Of a DNA stretch of 64,000 nucleotides, positions 36,166 through 44,742 are shown piece after piece (the first letter of the stretch is position 1; every line of letters begins with the position of its first letter). The DNA is from Phaeospirillum tilakii (GTDB lineage Bacteria > Pseudomonadota > Alphaproteobacteria > Rhodospirillales > Magnetospirillaceae). The position numbers were made by a program, and so were the translations under genes. Location of the stretch: positions 94,735-158,734 of the forward strand of contig NZ_JBHUIY010000005.1 in NCBI RefSeq assembly GCF_042683125.1. Reading direction: 5' to 3'. A model generated the notes under the pieces. That model was not told where the DNA came from, ran no database searches, and saw only the letters and a list, made by a program, of their open reading frames with translations.

Positions 36166-38241
36166 ATGGCGGAGGGCGACAAAGCGAGCGGAGTGGCCGA
36201 AGCGGCCCCCGCGCCGACCAAGGACGAGGCCCGGCCGGCCGGACCGCCCGGCACCCTGCGCGACCGCTACCTGATCCGTTCGACCCATCCCCTGCCCGAT
36301 CTGTCCACCCCCTCGGCCGACGCCTACCTCGCCGAGGACAAGCGCGACCCCAACCGCTCGCTCTACGCCCTGATCTGCAAGCCCGAACTGCCGCCGCGCG
36401 TCACCGTGATGCGGGCGCTGAAGGGCGTGTCCTCGCCCGGCTTGCAGCAACTGGTCGAATGGGGGGCGGTCAACTGGGCCCCGGCCGGCCGCCAATGCAT
36501 GGCGGTGATTTACGAACGCCCGGCCGGGCGCCGGATCATGACCAGCATCCGCGGCGAGGTCCGCCGCATCGACGAATACGAGATCGGCCGCAAGGTGGTC
36601 GAGCCGCTGGCCGCCGCGATCCGCGAAATGACCGCGCGCGGCGTCACCCACCGCTCGATCCGCCCGACCAACCTGTTCGCGATGGACGCCAACGGCGAAC
36701 GGCTCGCCTTCGGCGACGGCGTCACCGCCCCCCCCGCCTTCGACCAGCCGGCGCTGTTCGAGACGATCGAATCCGGCATGTCCAACCCGATCGCCCGGGG
36801 CAGCGGCACCTATGCCGACGACCTCTATTCGCTCGGCGTGACGGTGGCGATCCTGCTGATGGGGCGCAACCCGGTCGCCAACATGCCCGACGAGGCGATC
36901 CTCACCGCCAAGATCCAGTTCGGCAGCTACAACACCCTGATCGGTGACGAACGCCTGCCGATGGCGATGATCGAGCTGCTGCGCGGCCTGCTGTGCGATG
37001 ACGGCGAGCAGCGCTGGACCACCGAGGATCTCGATTTGTGGATCTCGGGGCGGCGGATGTCGCCGCTCCAGCCGCGCGGCGAGCATCGCGCCGCGCGCGG
37101 CTTCCCCTTCCTCGGCAAGGAATATTTCAACTGCCGCGAACTGGGCCAGGCGATGGCCCGCAACTGGGAGCAGGCGATCCCGCCGGTGATCGACGGCAAG
37201 CTCGAACTGTGGCTGCGCCGCGCCGTCGAGGACAAGAACAAGGCGGCGGCGGTGGCCGATGCCGTCCGCTACGCCCTCAACGCCACCACCGACCGCAAGA
37301 GCGCCACCGACGTGATGCTCTGCAAGGTGCTGATCACCATCGATACCGCCGCCCCGATCCGCTACAAGGGCTTCGCCGCGATGCCGGACGGGGTCGGCTC
37401 GGCGCTGGCGGCGGTGATGGCCAACCACGGCGACACCCGCCTGCTGGCCGAGATGATCCTGCGCGAGATCCCCAAGCTGTGGTTCGAATGCCGCGGCGAC
37501 GATTATCAGCCCGACACCTCGCTGATGAAGTCGAATTTCCGCGAGCTGCGCGGCTATCTCGCCCAGCCGGGGATCGGCTTCGGCCTGGAACGCTGCCTCT
37601 ACGAGCTGAACGACGCCCTGCCGTTGCAGAGCCCGCTGACCGCCGAGGATTACGTGGTCGAGGTGCGCGAATTGCTGCCGGCGCTCAACCGCGCCGCCGC
37701 CCACCGCGCCGAGGGCAACAAGGAGATGCCGCTCGACCGCCACATCGCCGCCTTCCTCGGCGCGCGGATGCGCACCGACATCGACCGCAATCTGGCCCTG
37801 TTCAACGACCCCGACCCGGCGGTGATGCTGATGGCGGTGGTCAATCTCTACGCCGTGCTGCAATACCGGCTGGGGCCGGAATCGCTGCCGGCGCTGACCG
37901 GCTGGATCGCCTCGGCGCTGGCCCCGGTGATCGCCTCCTACCACAGCCGCGAGAAGCGCAAGGATCTCGAACGCGAACTGCCCAAGCTGGTGCGCAAGGG
38001 CTCGATCGTCGAACTGTACAATCAGGTCGAGAACGCCGACGAGCGGGTCAAGGACGAGAAGGAATTCCTCTGGGCCCAGACCCAGTACCACGCCGCCGAG
38101 GAGGAGATCCGCCAGCTCCAGAGCGACAACGAGGAACGCGCCGCCGAAGCCGACCGCACCGGCCGCCAGACCGCGGCGGTGGTCGGCCTGCTGATCGCGC
38201 TGGCGGTCGCCGCCGTGGTGGTCGCCACCGCCGTGTTCTGA
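36166..38241 (+). CDS. Membrane-anchored protein-kinase-like protein, probable pseudokinase
   Basis: 691 residues from ATG 36166, preceded by GGGTGGGGA. Residues about 30-300 follow the Ser/Thr kinase fold order: a candidate lysine in ALICKPE, then the catalytic loop HRSIRPTN where the HRD aspartate is Ser164, Lys is Arg166 and Asn169 is kept; the DFG segment reads FGDG (182-185); GSGTYADDLYSLGVTVAILLMGRNP resembles the activation segment to helix F. Residues about 310-600 are helical and unassigned, residues about 590-665 look coiled-coil, and one membrane segment (about 668-690) ends the chain, so the body is cytoplasmic and tail-anchored. The loss of the catalytic Asp suggests no phosphotransfer. 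Partner and role are unknown. Confidence 0.8.
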   Translation: MAEGDKASGVAEAAPAPTKDEARPAGPPGTLRDRYLIRSTHPLPDLSTPSADAYLAEDKRDPNRSLYALICKPELPPRVTVMRALKGVSSPGLQQLVEWGAVNWAPAGRQCMAVIYERPAGRRIMTSIRGEVRRIDEYEIGRKVVEPLAAAIREMTARGVTHRSIRPTNLFAMDANGERLAFGDGVTAPPAFDQPALFETIESGMSNPIARGSGTYADDLYSLGVTVAILLMGRNPVANMPDEAILTAKIQFGSYNTLIGDERLPMAMIELLRGLLCDDGEQRWTTEDLDLWISGRRMSPLQPRGEHRAARGFPFLGKEYFNCRELGQAMARNWEQAIPPVIDGKLELWLRRAVEDKNKAAAVADAVRYALNATTDRKSATDVMLCKVLITIDTAAPIRYKGFAAMPDGVGSALAAVMANHGDTRLLAEMILREIPKLWFECRGDDYQPDTSLMKSNFRELRGYLAQPGIGFGLERCLYELNDALPLQSPLTAEDYVVEVRELLPALNRAAAHRAEGNKEMPLDRHIAAFLGARMRTDIDRNLALFNDPDPAVMLMAVVNLYAVLQYRLGPESLPALTGWIASALAPVIASYHSREKRKDLERELPKLVRKGSIVELYNQVENADERVKDEKEFLWAQTQYHAAEEEIRQLQSDNEERAAEADRTGRQTAAVVGLLIALAVAAVVVATAVF

Positions 38242-38267
38242 GCCCCCCGCCTTACCCGCGCCCCGAC

Positions 38268-39020
38268 TCAGCCCCGCAGGAAGAACACCACCGTCATCCC
38301 GACGCTGAGCAGGATGATCGCCGCCCGCACCCGGCGCGGATCAAGCCGCTGCGCCAGCCGGGCGCCGAGATAGCCCCCCGCCACCGCCCCGGCCAGCATC
38401 ACCAGCGTCTGCGCCCACCACACCTTGCCGGCGATGACGAAGCAGACCACCGCCACCGCGTTCATCGACCCGGTCAGCAGGGTCTTGCTGGCATTCATCG
38501 CGTGGATGTCGCGCTGGCCGAACAGGGTCCACACCGACAATTGGATGATCCCCACCGCGCCGCCGAAATAACCGCCATACAAGGCGGTCAGATATTGCGC
38601 CGCCAGCAGGCTGCCCGGCCCGAGCCGGACCCGCCGTTGCAGGAACGGGGTGATCCGGTGCCCCCAGGCGAACACCAGGGTGGCGAAGGCCAGCAGCCAG
38701 GGAATCACCACGTCGAACAGCGCCTGGGGGGTGAACAGCAGCAGCAGCGCCCCGCACAGCCCGCCGAGCAGGCTGACCGCCAGCATCGCCCGGAACGGCA
38801 CCCCGTCAAAGCCGGTGAAGCGGCGGCGATAGGCCCAGGCGCTGGCGAGGCTGGCCGGAAACAGCGCCACCGTGCTGGAGGCGTTGGCGATCAGCGACGG
38901 CACCCCGGTGAACACCAAGGCGGGAAAGGTCAGGAACGAGCCGCCGCCGGCGACGGCGTTGATCGCGCCGGCGGCCAGGGCGGCGGTGAACAGCAAACCT
39001 TGGCTGGTGATCGGATCCAT
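38268..39020 (-). CDS. TauE/SafE-family membrane permease (probable sulfonate/sulfite exporter type)
   Basis: 250 residues from ATG 39020. About seven to eight membrane segments; N-terminal AAGAINAVAGGGSFLTFPAL and the internal YGGYFGGAVGIIQLSV are the paired repeat motifs of the TauE/SafE (DUF81) family. Substrates of characterised members are sulfite, sulfoacetate or other organosulfur anions; none can be assigned here. Convergent with the pseudokinase gene, 26 bases apart. Confidence 0.9.
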   Translation of the reverse strand: MDPITSQGLLFTAALAAGAINAVAGGGSFLTFPALVFTGVPSLIANASSTVALFPASLASAWAYRRRFTGFDGVPFRAMLAVSLLGGLCGALLLLFTPQALFDVVIPWLLAFATLVFAWGHRITPFLQRRVRLGPGSLLAAQYLTALYGGYFGGAVGIIQLSVWTLFGQRDIHAMNASKTLLTGSMNAVAVVCFVIAGKVWWAQTLVMLAGAVAGGYLGARLAQRLDPRRVRAAIILLSVGMTVVFFLRG

Positions 39021-39124
39021 CGTGACGAAACGGAGAGTTGCGGGGGACGAGCGGGAGATGATGACCCGGAACCGTCACCGGTGGTATCATGACGAATCGC
39101 ATAGTAGCCAGAAGGCCATTCGCC

Positions 39125-39364
39125 ATGGACGTTTCCTCCCCCGGTAACGCCAACACCCAGCTTTACCTCCCCCAGGCCCAGCAGGGGCTCGAGGGTCCGT
39201 ACAGCCCCGACAAGCTGCAACAGACCGTGGCCCAGGTGCAGACCCAGTTGCCCACCGCCGCCCTGCAACAGGCCCAGCAGGCCCAGAGCCAGCCGGTCCA
39301 GCCGCTGAGCGACAGCAAGGACAGCCAGGGCAGCCTGGGACAGGCGCTCGACATCACCGCCTGA
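39125..39364 (+). CDS. Small glutamine-rich protein, unknown
   Basis: 79 residues from ATG 39125 (AGAAGG upstream). No signal peptide or membrane segment; strongly enriched in Gln (LQQTVAQVQTQLPTAALQQ, QQAQSQPVQ) with Pro and Ser, so probably disordered or a short coiled coil. An in-frame ATG at 39089 lacks a ribosome site. It is divergent from the permease gene. No family recognised. Confidence 0.55.
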   Translation: MDVSSPGNANTQLYLPQAQQGLEGPYSPDKLQQTVAQVQTQLPTAALQQAQQAQSQPVQPLSDSKDSQGSLGQALDITA

Positions 39365-39399
39365 CCCGTCCGCGCGTCGCGGGCGATGAATGGCGATCC

Positions 39400-39482
39400 G
39401 GGCGGCGTTTCGGGCGGGCCGCCGCCCGCCAACCCGCCCGGAGCGAGCCCCGACCCCCCTTTTTTTCGCAAAAGGCGGGGCT
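39400..39482 (+). repeat. Palindromic repeat family B, copy 2 (half element)
   Basis: GGGCGGGCCGCCGCCCGCC, AACCCGCCCGGAGCGAGCC and CCGACCCCCCTTTTTTTCGC correspond in order to the reverse complement of the right half of copy 3 (48168-48278). The C/T-run with GCAAAAGG may act as a terminator for the small gene upstream. It starts about 36 bases after that gene's stop. Confidence 0.6.
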
Positions 39483-39587
39483 GGTCCGGCTTGTCGCCCG
39501 TTCGCCGGCTGGGGTATGTGTGGAAGCGGTGGCGCCGCCCCGGCGCCCCCGTCCGTTCGTGGACGCCCTCCGGCGCGGGATCCCCTC

Positions 39588-40637
39588 ATGAGCAGCAGAC
39601 CGCCTCGCAAGTTCTTCGAACCGCTGGCCATCGGCGCCCCGGCGCCCTGGCGCGACCTGCCCACCCGTCTCGAACGGATGATCCACTTCTTCCCGCCCCA
39701 TCTCGACAAGATGCGGGCCAAGGCGGCGGAAATCGGCCGGCAGGTCGATGTGCTGCTCGGCAACCTCGAGGACGCCATCCCGGCCGAGGCCAAGGAAGCC
39801 GCCCGCGCCGGCTTCATCGAGGTCGCGCGCGGCTGGGACAATCCCGACACCGGCCTGTGGACCCGGGTCAATTGTCTCAATTCGCCCTGGTTCCTCGACG
39901 ACGTCACCGAGATCGTCGCCGCCGCCGGCGACAAGGTCGATGTGGTGATGCTGCCCAAGGTCGAGGGACCGTGGGACATCCATTACCTTGACCAGTTGCT
40001 GGCCCAGTTGGAGGCGCGCCACCGCGTCCGCCGCCCGATCCTGATCCACGCCATCCTCGAAACCGCCCTCGGGGTCGAGAACGTCGCCGCCATCGCCCAG
40101 GCCAGCCCGCGCATGCACGGCATGAGCCTCGGCCCGGCCGACCTCGCCGCCTCGCGCGGGATGAAGACCACCCGGGTCGGCGGCGGCCATCCCTTCTACG
40201 GCGTGCTGGAAGATGCCGCCCCCGACCGCCCCCACCGCACCCTGTTCCAGCAGGACCCCTGGCATTACACCGTGGCGAAGATGGTCGATGCCTGCCAGTC
40301 GGCCGGGATCAAGCCGTTCTACGGGCCGTTCGGGGATTTCTCCGACGACGACGCCTGCGAGGCCCAGTTCCGCAACGCCTTCCTGCTCGGCTGCGTCGGC
40401 GGCTGGAGCCTCCACCCCCGCCAGATCGAGATCGCCAAACGGGTGTTCAGCCCCGACGCCGCCGAGGTCCGCTTCGCCCTCAAGATCCTCGAAGCGATGC
40501 CCGACGGCAGCGGCGCGGTGATGATCGACGGCAAGATGCAGGACGACGCCACCTGGAAACAGGCCAAGGTGATCGTCGATCTCGCCCGCGCCGTCGCCGC
40601 CCGCGACCCCGACCGCGCCCGGGATTACGGCCTGTGA
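39588..40637 (+). CDS. mcl: L-malyl-CoA/beta-methylmalyl-CoA lyase (HpcH/CitE family)
   Basis: 349 residues from ATG 39588. TIM-barrel citrate-lyase-beta family: LLGNLEDAIP (first metal/CoA region), PKVEGPWDI, ILETALGVENV with the Mg-binding Glu, and GMSLGPADLAASRGMKTTRVGG with the Mg-binding Asp, the last typical of Mcl1 rather than CitE. Cleaves beta-methylmalyl-CoA to glyoxylate and propionyl-CoA, and malyl-CoA to glyoxylate and acetyl-CoA; a step of the ethylmalonyl-CoA pathway for C2 assimilation. No other gene of that pathway is in the window. Overlaps ruvX by 4 bases. Confidence 0.92.
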   Translation: MSSRPPRKFFEPLAIGAPAPWRDLPTRLERMIHFFPPHLDKMRAKAAEIGRQVDVLLGNLEDAIPAEAKEAARAGFIEVARGWDNPDTGLWTRVNCLNSPWFLDDVTEIVAAAGDKVDVVMLPKVEGPWDIHYLDQLLAQLEARHRVRRPILIHAILETALGVENVAAIAQASPRMHGMSLGPADLAASRGMKTTRVGGGHPFYGVLEDAAPDRPHRTLFQQDPWHYTVAKMVDACQSAGIKPFYGPFGDFSDDDACEAQFRNAFLLGCVGGWSLHPRQIEIAKRVFSPDAAEVRFALKILEAMPDGSGAVMIDGKMQDDATWKQAKVIVDLARAVAARDPDRARDYGL

Positions 40638-41098
40638 GCCTGATCGAGGTGGCGGCGCTGCCGGCGGTCCTCGGCCGCGACCAGCGCCTGCTCGGACTCG
40701 ACCTCGGCAGCAAGACCATCGGCCTTGCCCTGTCCGACGTCAGCCGCACCGTCGCCACCCCGTTCGAGACCCTCCGCCGCGCCAAATTCACCGCCGACGC
40801 CACCGCCCTGCTGGCGATCGTCGATCGCCACGAGGTCGGCGGCCTCGTGCTTGGCCTTCCGGTCGAAATGGATGGTAGCGAAGGCCCTCGCTGCCAGTCC
40901 ACCCGATCCTTCGTCAGCAACCTGCTGAAGCTGCGCGACCTCCCGATCGTGCTGTGGGACGAACGCCTGTCCACCGTCGCCGTTACCCGAACCCTGCTCG
41001 ACGCGGATTCGTCGCGCCGCCGCCGCGCCGAGGTGGTCGATAAAATGGCCGCCGCCTACATCCTCCAGGGGCTGCTCGACCGGTTGGGGCGGTTGTAA
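40634..41098 (+). CDS. ruvX: Holliday junction resolvase-like / pre-16S rRNA nuclease
   Basis: 154 residues from GTG 40634 (GTGA overlap with the mcl stop). YqgF/RNase H-like fold: LLGLDLGSKTIGLALSD with catalytic Asp, VGGLVLGLPVEMDGSEGPRCQ, DLPIVLWDERLSTVAV with Glu, and VDKMAAAYILQGLLD with the last Asp. In E. coli the family member processes the 5' end of 16S rRNA. Repeat A4 begins at its TAA stop. Confidence 0.95.
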   Translation: MSLIEVAALPAVLGRDQRLLGLDLGSKTIGLALSDVSRTVATPFETLRRAKFTADATALLAIVDRHEVGGLVLGLPVEMDGSEGPRCQSTRSFVSNLLKLRDLPIVLWDERLSTVAVTRTLLDADSSRRRRAEVVDKMAAAYILQGLLDRLGRL

Positions 41099-41163
41099 AA
41101 GAAGAAAGACGCGGGCGCTGCCCGCACCCGCCAAGGGCCGCAAGGCCCTTGGAACCCTTCGGT
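41096..41163 (+). repeat. Palindromic repeat family A, copy 4 (single arm)
   Basis: TAAAAGAAGAAAGACGCGGGC, GCTGCCCGC, then CCAAGGGCCGCAAGGCCCTT and GGAACCCTTCGG. It equals the right arm of copy 1 in reverse orientation, so the T tract (TCTTTCTTCTTTT) is on the minus strand and would stop leftward transcription before ruvX. Confidence 0.8.
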
Positions 41164-41184
41164 TTGGGGCAGGGGCAGACGGCA

Positions 41185-41500
41185 AGAGAGGGGGGCCGCG
41201 ATAGGCCGCAAGCAGGCTCTCGATGGCATCGCGGAAAGCCTTGGAATCATATCCCTTATCGCCCAGGAGATAGCCGGCGGGGATGTCGGCAATCAGGGCC
41301 TCCGCTTGAGGTGTAATCGCTCGCTTGTCCCGGCGTCAGGATAAAGCGGAGTGGATTGCCCAAGGCGTCGACGACGGCGTGGATTTTTGTGGTCAGTCCG
41401 CGACGTGAGCGGCCGATCGCACACACCATCCTTGCCCGGCAAATGCGGTGAACAGCCGATCCCATTGGGGATCCTTCAGGATCAGGCGAACTTCGTCCAT
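41185..41500 (-). pseudogene. IS5-family transposase remnant with internal deletion and frameshift
   Basis: On the minus strand the segment opens at ATG 41500 with MDEVRLILKDPQWDRLF and QGWC, typical of the N-terminus of IS5-type transposases. It then jumps in another frame to IGRSRRGLTTKIHAVVDA and LGNPLRFILTPGQASD, shifts again at about 41316 to AEALIADIPAGYLLGDKGYDSKAFRDAIES and stops matching near 41200. The first part is out of frame with the DDE region, about 70-80 residues are missing between them, and the C-terminal third is absent, so no active transposase is possible. A TTGACA at about 41564-41569 (minus strand) may be its old promoter. Confidence 0.85.
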
Positions 41501-41620
41501 TCAAGTCCCCTTCTCGAAAGGGAGCCTTGAACCAGATTTTCGAGCCCATGGGAATCAGAATGTCAACGCGCTCCAGCCCCCCGGTTCGGAAGCGGTGACC
41601 GCCCCGGGCTTGAAAATTCA

Positions 41621-43219
41621 TCACCGCCCGAGAATCAGATCGGCCGCGCGCTCGGCGATGGCGATGACCGGGGCGTTGGTGTTGCCGGAAACCAGGGTCG
41701 GCATGATCGAGGCATCGACCACCCGCAAACCGTCGATTCCGATCACCCGCAGCCGGGAATCGACCACATGGCCGAGCGCGCAGGTGCCGACGGGATGATA
41801 GAGGGTCCGGCCGCACTGGCGGGCGAAATCGAGCAGATCCTCATCGGAGCGCAGCGCGTCACCCGGTTGCAGTTCGGACACCAGAAACGGCGCCAGCGCC
41901 GGCTGGCGGGCGATGGCGCGACCGATCCGCAGGCCGCGCACCGTCACGTCGCGGTCGAGGGCGCTGGCCAGGTAATTGGGCCGGATCGCCGGCGGCTGAA
42001 ACGGATCGGCCGATTTGAGGCCGATGGTGCCGGCGCTTTCAGGACGGAGCTGGCACGGGCCAAGGGTGATGCCGGGCGCGTGTTCGACCGCGTTGGTGGC
42101 GGGATCGAGCGTTGCCGCCATGCAATGATACTGGAGGTCGGGCCGGTTCGGGCCGCTCAGGCCGCTGTCGAGGAACAGGCAGACCTGGGAGGCGCTCATC
42201 GTCAGCAGACCCCGACGGGCGAACGCGTATTTGGCCACCTCCCAGGCCAGCCGCCAGCCGCGCGTGCGCTGGTTGACGGTGACGGCATTTTTGACCCGGT
42301 ATTTCAGATCGACGATGTAATGGTCGCGCAGATTGGCGCCGACACCGGGCAGGTCGGCCACCACCGTGATCCCGTGCTCGCGCAGGGCGGCGGCCGGACC
42401 GAGACCCGACAGCAGCAGCAGATGCGGAGAATTGACCGCCCCGGCGGAGAGAATCACCTCGCGTCGGGCCCGGATCACCTCGTCCCGCCCCTCGCGGCGA
42501 ACCCGCACCCCCACCGCGCGACGGCCCTCGAACACCAGACCGACGGCCTGGGCGCGGGTCAGGATGGCAAGATGCGGCCGCCGCCGCGCCGGATTGAGGT
42601 AGGCGACCGCCGTGCTGCTGCGCCGCCAGCCCTGAACGGTAACCTGGAACCAGCCGGCACCGGTCTGAGCCGCCCCGTTGAAATCGGCATTGTCGGGCAG
42701 CCCCCATTGTCGGGCGGCGTCGATCATCGCCTGGGAGATCGGATAAGGCTCGACGATGTCGCTGACCGCCAGCGGCCCGCCGACGCCATGATGGGCATCG
42801 GCGCCCCGGGCTTGGTTCTCGGCCTTGAGAAAATAGGGGCGGAGATCCGACCAGCCCCAGCCGTCATGCCCCAGCGCCCGCCACGCGTCGTAATCCTCGG
42901 CCTGACCGCGAATGTAGAGCAGGCCGTTGATCGCCGAGCATCCCCCCAGCACCTTGCCGCGCGGCCAGGTCAGGCGACGGTTGCCGGTGCCGGGCTCGGG
43001 TTCGGTCCGATACAGCCAGTTGCCGCGCGGATGGGTGCGGTTCCAGACGTAACCGACCGGAATGTGAAACGAGGGATGGCGCCCGGCGCCGCCCGCCTCG
43101 ATCAGCACCACCTTGTGCCGTCCATCGGCCGACAGGCGGTTGGCCAGGACACACCCGGCCGAACCACCGCCGACGATCACCAAATCGGCCTCGATGGCGG
43201 TGGGGAGGGGGACCGACAT
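41621..43219 (-). CDS. GMC-family FAD-dependent alcohol/choline dehydrogenase-like oxidoreductase
   Basis: 532 residues from ATG 43219. N-terminal FAD motif DLVIVGGGSAGCVLANRLS, GMC signature 1 (WPRGKVLGGCSAINGLLYIRG, about residues 78-98), signature 2 near 250 (ILSAGAVNSPHLLLLSG), and C-terminal HPVGTCALGHVVD with the active-site His, ending in VSGNTNAPVIAIAERAADLIL. Oxidises a primary alcohol (choline-type or other) to an aldehyde, passing electrons to the membrane or oxygen. Last gene of the minus-strand catabolic operon, 45 bases after the CoA-transferase beta gene. Substrate unknown. Confidence 0.9.
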   Translation of the reverse strand: MSVPLPTAIEADLVIVGGGSAGCVLANRLSADGRHKVVLIEAGGAGRHPSFHIPVGYVWNRTHPRGNWLYRTEPEPGTGNRRLTWPRGKVLGGCSAINGLLYIRGQAEDYDAWRALGHDGWGWSDLRPYFLKAENQARGADAHHGVGGPLAVSDIVEPYPISQAMIDAARQWGLPDNADFNGAAQTGAGWFQVTVQGWRRSSTAVAYLNPARRRPHLAILTRAQAVGLVFEGRRAVGVRVRREGRDEVIRARREVILSAGAVNSPHLLLLSGLGPAAALREHGITVVADLPGVGANLRDHYIVDLKYRVKNAVTVNQRTRGWRLAWEVAKYAFARRGLLTMSASQVCLFLDSGLSGPNRPDLQYHCMAATLDPATNAVEHAPGITLGPCQLRPESAGTIGLKSADPFQPPAIRPNYLASALDRDVTVRGLRIGRAIARQPALAPFLVSELQPGDALRSDEDLLDFARQCGRTLYHPVGTCALGHVVDSRLRVIGIDGLRVVDASIMPTLVSGNTNAPVIAIAERAADLILGR

Positions 43220-43264
43220 GACGCTTCTCCTCGCGGAATTCCTGGGGGGCGGCGCCCACCTTTC

Positions 43265-43945
43265 TTAACGGGATGCCGCCCGCAGCGACTGGGCGACGAA
43301 ACGTGGATAGAGGGCGGCGAGATCCTCGGCGATCGGGCCATGCAGCAGGGCCAGATCCTCCGCGTCGGGCGGGGGCGTCTCGGGCACCGGCCCGGCGGCA
43401 GCCGGGAGCGCAAAGCCGGTGGCGGCCCGGATGCCGTCAGCGGTTTCGCCGGGATGGACCGAGGACAGGGTGAACCCGCCCTCGGCGAAGCCGAACACCG
43501 CCTTGCCGGTCACCAACGCCGCCGGCCGGCCCCGGGCGCTGGCGAATTCGACCCGCTCGACCAGGACACGCGGGGTGTGTTCGGCGCGGAACAGCACGAT
43601 CCGCGGCACCAGCGGATAGAGATAGGCCGAGCCGAAACTGCCGGGGAAGCGGGCCTTGCCGGCCCGCACCAGATTGATCGCGCCGGTTCGGTCGATCTGG
43701 CCGCCGCCGAGCACGAAGGCGTCGAGCCGGCCCTGGGCGGCGAAATCGAACAATTCCCGGCCGCCATCGGTGAACGGCCAATGCCGGGCCGAGCCGATGA
43801 TCATCACCTCGACCGGAGCGGCGGCACGGGCCTGGGCCAGCAGGGCGGCGGCGGCGGGAATCGGCGAATTGGTGCCGATGGCGATGGTGCGGGCCCCGGC
43901 CAGGGTGCGGGCCAGGGCCGACACCAGAAGCTCAATCGCGGCCAT
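43265..43945 (-). CDS. CoA-transferase family subunit beta (IpdB/GctB-like)
   Basis: 226 residues from ATG 43945, overlapping the alpha-subunit gene by 14 bases. Features of the family I CoA-transferase beta fold: a nucleotide-loop-like AIGTNSPIPAAAALLAQ, and FVLGGGQIDRTGAINLV close to the GGAQID motif of IpdB/GctB. I do not see the catalytic glutamate (E-S/N-G) that genuine transferases carry at the corresponding strand (VMIIGSARHW here). That absence is also a property of the IpdAB ring-cleaving hydrolases, so this pair may be a hydrolase rather than a transferase. Confidence 0.8.
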   Translation of the reverse strand: MAAIELLVSALARTLAGARTIAIGTNSPIPAAAALLAQARAAAPVEVMIIGSARHWPFTDGGRELFDFAAQGRLDAFVLGGGQIDRTGAINLVRAGKARFPGSFGSAYLYPLVPRIVLFRAEHTPRVLVERVEFASARGRPAALVTGKAVFGFAEGGFTLSSVHPGETADGIRAATGFALPAAAGPVPETPPPDAEDLALLHGPIAEDLAALYPRFVAQSLRAASR

Positions 43946-44738
43946 CGAGCCATGCTCCGATCAGGTGGGTGAAGGCGGCGGCGTCGCGGCTGGCCTCGGC
44001 ATAGCGGGCCAGGGCGTCCTCATCGCCCTCCACCCCCGGGAACGGCAGCGGCCAGGCCCCGCCCTGCACCACCGCCACCTGATCGACATAGAGATGCGGC
44101 AACACCCCGGGCGCCCGCAGGGGATCATCGAGCAGATTGCCGGGATGCAGCGCCTCGACCGTCACCAGGGTGCGGCGGGCGGCATGGGCCAGGGTCGCCA
44201 GTTCGCGGCGCAGGCCGATCCAGACATTGCCGGCGCTGTCGGCCAGGGCGGCATGAAACAGCGCGACATCGGGCCGGATCGCCGGCACCAGCAGGATCGG
44301 GTCGGGCGCATCGGCCAGCGGATTGTCGATCACCCGCCAGTCCGGCCGCACTTTCAGCAGGTCGCTGCCGAGCACGCCGCGCAGCGGCAGGAACGGCACT
44401 CCCTTTTCCGCCGCCTGAAAGCCGGCGTGCAATGCCGGGCAGGTGGCGTCGCGCACGGTCAGGCCGGCGGCGACTGCGGCGCGGAAGCGCTCGGCCGAGC
44501 CCCATTCCCCCAGACTGATGCCCGCCGTTTCGATTTCCGCCACCAGCCCGGCCCCGATCAGCAGATCGGCCTGCAAGCCAGCGGTCGGCGCCGTCACCAG
44601 ACGCAGGCCGCCGGTCCCCTGCCGGATCAGCGCCAGGGTGGCGGCGATCGCCGGCCCGGCATAATCGGCGGGAATCGCCAGCAGGCTGCCGGGGGCGATC
44701 GTGGCGGCCAGCGCCGCCAGCCCGACCCGCGCGGTCAT
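43932..44738 (-). CDS. CoA-transferase family subunit alpha (IpdA/GctA-like)
   Basis: 268 residues from ATG 44738, 4 bases after the crotonase gene. Family pattern: opening loop with IAPGSLLAIP, then RQGTGGLRLVTAPTAGLQADLLIGAG (GxGxxG-like CoA loop), and PLADAPDPILLVPAIRPDVALFHAALADSAGNVWIG, which matches the P-D-x-x-x-x-H-x-x-x-A-D-x-x-G-N block of CoA-transferase alpha chains. Works with the beta subunit below. A crotonase gene beside ipdA/ipdB-like genes recalls the echA20-ipdA-ipdB steroid-degradation locus of mycobacteria, but no steroid genes are present here. Confidence 0.8.
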   Translation of the reverse strand: MTARVGLAALAATIAPGSLLAIPADYAGPAIAATLALIRQGTGGLRLVTAPTAGLQADLLIGAGLVAEIETAGISLGEWGSAERFRAAVAAGLTVRDATCPALHAGFQAAEKGVPFLPLRGVLGSDLLKVRPDWRVIDNPLADAPDPILLVPAIRPDVALFHAALADSAGNVWIGLRRELATLAHAARRTLVTVEALHPGNLLDDPLRAPGVLPHLYVDQVAVVQGGAWPLPFPGVEGDEDALARYAEASRDAAAFTHLIGAWLDGRD

Positions 44739-44742
44739 CGCC

